A stretch of DNA of 64,000 nucleotides from Flavobacteriia bacterium (GTDB lineage: Bacteria; Bacteroidota; Bacteroidia; Flavobacteriales_D; Crocinitomicaceae). Below the pieces are notes generated by a model. It was not told where the DNA came from, made no database searches, and saw only the letters and a program-made list of their open reading frames with translations. Both the position numbers and the translations under genes were made by a program. The stretch spans positions 1 to 64,000 of the forward strand of contig RFQZ01000009.1 in the NCBI GenBank assembly GCA_009924735.1. The letters are read 5' to 3'. This document shows positions 61,211 through 64,000 of this stretch, piece by piece; position 1 is the first letter of the stretch, and the number at the start of each line of letters is the position of its first letter.

Positions 61211-62458
61211 TTATACCTTGGCGATTTCATCGCTCATGTATTCTCCAGCTTTTAGTTTTCCAACAATTTTCGAAAAACATTCAATGGTATACCTTACGTC
61301 TTCAAGTGTATGAACTGCGGTCGGAATCAATCGTAAAATGATCATTCCTTTCGGTACAACAGGATACACTACCATGGAGCAGAATACATTGTAATTTTCT
61401 CGTAAGTCATAAATCAAGTTGGTTGACTCAGGAATAGACCCGTTTAAATAAACCGGTGTTACGCAGGTGTTTGTTGGTCCGATGTCAAATCCTTCAGCTT
61501 TCAATCCGCTTTGCAACGCACGGGTAATTTCCCAAAGTTTGTCTTTTAGCTCGGGCATGGTGCGCATGAGTTCCAATCTTTTCAAGGCACCAACGACCAA
61601 AGGCAGGGGCAAAGCTTTTGCAAAGATTTGTGAACGCATGTTGTATCGTAAATATTCAACGACTTGGGCATCGCTTGCTACGAATCCTCCAATTAATGCA
61701 AATGATTTTGCAAACGTTCCAAAGTAGATGTCAATCTCATCTTGAACGCCTTGTTCTTCACCTGTACCAGCACCTGTAGCACCTAAGGTTCCGATGCCAT
61801 GGGCATCGTCTACGAATAATCTGAAGTTGAACTTTTGTTTCAAGGCAGCAATCTCTTTCAATTTTCCTTGGTCACCGCGCATTCCAAATACACCTTCGGT
61901 GATTACTAAGATTGCCCCACCTGTTTCATTTGTTAATTTCGTTGCGCGTTCCAATTGTTTCTCACAATCTTCAACGTCGTTGTGTTTGAATACAAATCGT
62001 TTACCCATGTGAAGACGAACACCGTCCAAAATACAAGCGTGGGATTCTGCATCGTATACAATCACATCGTGGCGGTCCACCAAACAGTCAATGGCTGAAA
62101 CCACCGCTTGGTATCCGAAATTTACAAGAATGGCATCTTCTTTAGATTCGAAATCTGCCAATTCACGTTCAAGTTGCTCGTGATAATTCGAATTCCCGCT
62201 CATCATTCTTGCGCCCATGGGCATTGCGAAACCAAAGGATTTGGCTGCCATTTCATCTGCTTGACGAACTTCAGGGTGATTCGCAAGCCCAAGGTAATTG
62301 TTCAATGACCAATTCAATTTTTCAACCCCTCGAAACACCATGTGCGGACCAATGTCACCCTCTAATTTAGGGAATGTAAAATAGCCATGAGATGCCTTTG
62401 CATGCATTCCAATGGGACCTCTGTTCGCTTTGATTTTTTCAAAAATATCGGCTGCCAT
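61211..62458 (-). CDS. Alpha-oxoamine synthase family PLP enzyme (serine palmitoyltransferase/CFAT-like)
   Basis: A 415-residue fold-type I PLP enzyme that condenses an amino acid with an acyl-CoA or acyl-ACP. Motifs are WSLNNYLGLANHPEV near the N-terminus, YDAESHACILDGVR, VDDAHGIGTLGATGAGTGEEQG, and the cofactor lysine region FAKSFALIGGFV. Candidates are serine palmitoyltransferase (sphingolipids), cysteate fatty acyltransferase (sulfonolipids), 2-amino-3-ketobutyrate CoA ligase and 8-amino-7-oxononanoate synthase. Likeness to the lipid-forming group in Bacteroidota favours the first two. ATG 62458 was chosen because a promoter lies between it and the longer start at 62491. It ends at a shared terminator. 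Confidence 0.82.
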   Translation of the reverse strand: MAADIFEKIKANRGPIGMHAKASHGYFTFPKLEGDIGPHMVFRGVEKLNWSLNNYLGLANHPEVRQADEMAAKSFGFAMPMGARMMSGNSNYHEQLERELADFESKEDAILVNFGYQAVVSAIDCLVDRHDVIVYDAESHACILDGVRLHMGKRFVFKHNDVEDCEKQLERATKLTNETGGAILVITEGVFGMRGDQGKLKEIAALKQKFNFRLFVDDAHGIGTLGATGAGTGEEQGVQDEIDIYFGTFAKSFALIGGFVASDAQVVEYLRYNMRSQIFAKALPLPLVVGALKRLELMRTMPELKDKLWEITRALQSGLKAEGFDIGPTNTCVTPVYLNGSIPESTNLIYDLRENYNVFCSMVVYPVVPKGMIILRLIPTAVHTLEDVRYTIECFSKIVGKLKAGEYMSDEIAKV

Positions 62459-62488
62459 AATGTATAGACGTGTTAAAGTAAGTTTCAG

Positions 62489-62519
62489 CAAAAATAAGGC
62501 TAATGAGTATTTAAGACAA
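62489..62519 (-). promoter_or_regulatory. -33/-7 promoter for the alpha-oxoamine synthase gene
   Basis: On the minus strand TTG (62519-62517), 20 bases, then TATTTTTG (62496-62489): a good Bacteroidota promoter. The ATG at 62458 follows after 30 bases. Confidence 0.55.
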
Positions 62520-62562
62520 AGACCGAAGTTTATTTTATCAACACCAATCGTCTGAAAACGTC

Positions 62563-64000
62563 TTAATAATAGATTGCCCGACGAACCTTACTCACGTATT
62601 TCGCTAGTCGGATCACTTGTTTTGTGTAGCCAAATTCATTGTCATACCATGTATACAAAACGATGTTCTTCCCATTCTTTGAAACGATGGTGGCATTGGA
62701 ATCAAATACAGAGCAACAGGTATTGCCAATAATGTCTGAAGATACCATTTCTGGGTCAAATGAGTAATATATTTGATTCACCAAATCACCATTTAAGGCT
62801 GCATTTTTAATGGTTTCGTTGATGCTCTCAAGGGTGGTTTCTTTTTCAATCTCTAGGCTTAAGATGGCCAAAGACCCATTGGGCGTCGGTACGCGAACTG
62901 CATTGGCAGTCAGCTTATCTTGAAGGGAAGGGATTACTTTTGTAACTGCATTTCCAGCCCCTGTAGAAGTGATTACCATGTTGATCGCTGCAGACCTTCC
63001 TCTACGTACTTTTTTATGCATATTGTCCAAAAGATTTTGGTCGTTGGTATATGCGTGAACCGTTTCGATGTGTCCTTTAACTACGCCAAATTTGTCGTTC
63101 ACCACTTTCAGTATTGGACTGATTGCATTGGTTGTACAAGAAGCGGCAGAATATATTTTTTCATTTTCCAAATCCAAGGTTCCTTGGTTGATTCCAAAAA
63201 CGATGTTAGGGATTTCTTTTCCAGGAGCTGTTAATATGACCCTTGAAACACCTTTGGATTGAAGGTGGCGACTAAGCGCCGTTTTGTCTGTAAAAACACC
63301 TGTATTGTCAATTACCAGCGCGTTTTCAATTCCATAAAGGGTGTAATCAATTTGTTCGGGAGCAGATGCTTCAATCATATGCACCACTTGTCCATTGATG
63401 ATTAAACATTTGTTTTCAAAATCAGCATTTACGGTTCCTTTGAATGCACCATGCACGGAGTCGTTGCTAAGCAAAGAAGCACGTTTGATGATTTCTTTTT
63501 CAGAAGCGCCACGGGTGACAATGGCTCTCAAGCGCAGTTGCTGTCCTTTTCCGGCTTGGCGAATAAGTTCTCTCGCAGCGAGTCTTCCAATCCTACCAAA
63601 TCCATATAAAATCACGTCGCGTGGATTGAGTTCTCTGGAGGATTCAAATTGGAATCCTTTAAGTTTGCTTTGAAGGAAATCAGACTTAGAAGTTTCCTTG
63701 GCTTCATTTTGCCATTCATTGGCAAGTTTCCCGATGTCTAATTTTGCAGGAGCGAGGTCCATTTTGGCAATTTCACTTGCGATTTCCGAGGTGGTGAAAA
63801 TATCGATGGGTTTGTTTACCACTTTCGCCGCATAATCGTGAAGGTTCAAGATTTCGGAGATGGTAATGTCAATGAGGTGGTTTCTGAATAGCACCAGTTC
63901 AATTCCTTTTTCATAGAGTAATTCACCGACCTTAGATTGGAGTTTTACGGCTTCTCTTTCTTGTTCTATGTGATTTTTAAGTGCTTGTTCGTAACCGAGT
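62563..64000 (-). CDS. Glyceraldehyde-3-phosphate dehydrogenase, N-terminus beyond the window
   Basis: The frame is open from the stop at 62563 to the right edge, giving 479 residues. It begins with a helical N-terminal extension (GELLYEKGIELVLFRNHLID) typical of the long Bacteroidota enzyme (about 480 residues or more), so only a few residues are missing. The NAD-binding loop is YGFGRIGRLAARE, the catalytic Cys is in SAASCTTNAI, and the phosphate-binding end is WYDNEFGYTKQ. It oxidises glyceraldehyde 3-phosphate to 1,3-bisphosphoglycerate in glycolysis. The apparent GTG at 63894 is internal, not the start. Confidence 0.94.
   Translation of the reverse strand, partial: LGYEQALKNHIEQEREAVKLQSKVGELLYEKGIELVLFRNHLIDITISEILNLHDYAAKVVNKPIDIFTTSEIASEIAKMDLAPAKLDIGKLANEWQNEAKETSKSDFLQSKLKGFQFESSRELNPRDVILYGFGRIGRLAARELIRQAGKGQQLRLRAIVTRGASEKEIIKRASLLSNDSVHGAFKGTVNADFENKCLIINGQVVHMIEASAPEQIDYTLYGIENALVIDNTGVFTDKTALSRHLQSKGVSRVILTAPGKEIPNIVFGINQGTLDLENEKIYSAASCTTNAISPILKVVNDKFGVVKGHIETVHAYTNDQNLLDNMHKKVRRGRSAAINMVITSTGAGNAVTKVIPSLQDKLTANAVRVPTPNGSLAILSLEIEKETTLESINETIKNAALNGDLVNQIYYSFDPEMVSSDIIGNTCCSVFDSNATIVSKNGKNIVLYTWYDNEFGYTKQVIRLAKYVSKVRRAIYY

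Overview
The window is almost entirely one Bacteroidota chromosome segment. It looks like a Flavobacteriales member near the Fluviicola/Crocinitomicaceae group, a placement made from gene content and gene order rather than a database search. Supporting signs are a type III glutamine synthetase, type IX secretion substrates with type A and type B C-terminal signals beside a PorP/SprF-like protein, the folP-DUF1599-DoxX/MauE-tpiA-prmA order, DUF3822-rsmD-coaD, BatA plus a dihydroorotase-like protein, gyrA plus a TPR protein, and many TAnnTTTG -7 promoter elements. The first ~848 bases do not belong: they hold an actinobacterial-type protein O-mannosyltransferase diverging from rsmI, and rsmI breaks off where a Bacteroidota acyltransferase fragment begins. 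This is most simply a chimeric assembly join.

Layout. 1-848: foreign end. 849-3124: acyltransferase fragment, a lipoprotein/NUDIX pair, and a small unknown gene. 3349-5535: glnN. 5616-19616: one 14-kb gene for a 4,666-residue secreted protein with 31 PKD-like modules, about nine classical PKD domains and a type B T9SS signal. 19618-22502: unknown membrane-anchored protein, PlsC-like acyltransferase, DUF5522, ACC deaminase/D-cysteine desulfhydrase-like enzyme. 22509-24486: T9SS type B protein followed by its PorP/SprF-like partner. 24548-39727: folP divergent from a rightward run (DUF1599, DoxX/MauE-thioredoxin, tpiA, prmA, a 1,559-residue unknown secreted protein, plsY, a 1,805-residue PD40/SPOR-like protein with a 42-bp tandem repeat, clpS). 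39731-42869: leftward DUF3822-rsmD-coaD-thioredoxin-like cluster. 42959-56086: helicase, unknown secreted protein, T9SS type A protein, ABC-F with M61 peptidase, methyltransferase, dihydroorotase-like protein, BatA protein, TPR protein. 56088-64000: gyrA, a broken clpC, an alpha-oxoamine synthase and gapdh, which runs off the right edge.

The genes are mainly core metabolism (glycolysis, folate, CoA, phospholipid and nitrogen assimilation), translation and DNA maintenance. Between them sit large secreted or envelope proteins of the kind exported by the type IX system. Genes are tightly packed, with many 1-10 base overlaps. No gap without a gene exceeds 300 bases; the longest are 3125-3348 (224 bases, carrying the glnN promoter) and 58665-58868 (204 bases, divergent gyrA and clpC promoters). 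I saw no tRNA, rRNA, insertion sequence or CRISPR array.

No clear new defence or metabolic system was found. The signals most worth following are the five-module higher-order period in the giant protein, the internal deletion in clpC, the near-identical 29-bp promoter element in front of two neighbouring genes, the one-sited ABC-F ATPase, the dihydroorotase-like protein lacking metal ligands, and -7 elements placed so close to start codons that leaderless transcripts are likely.
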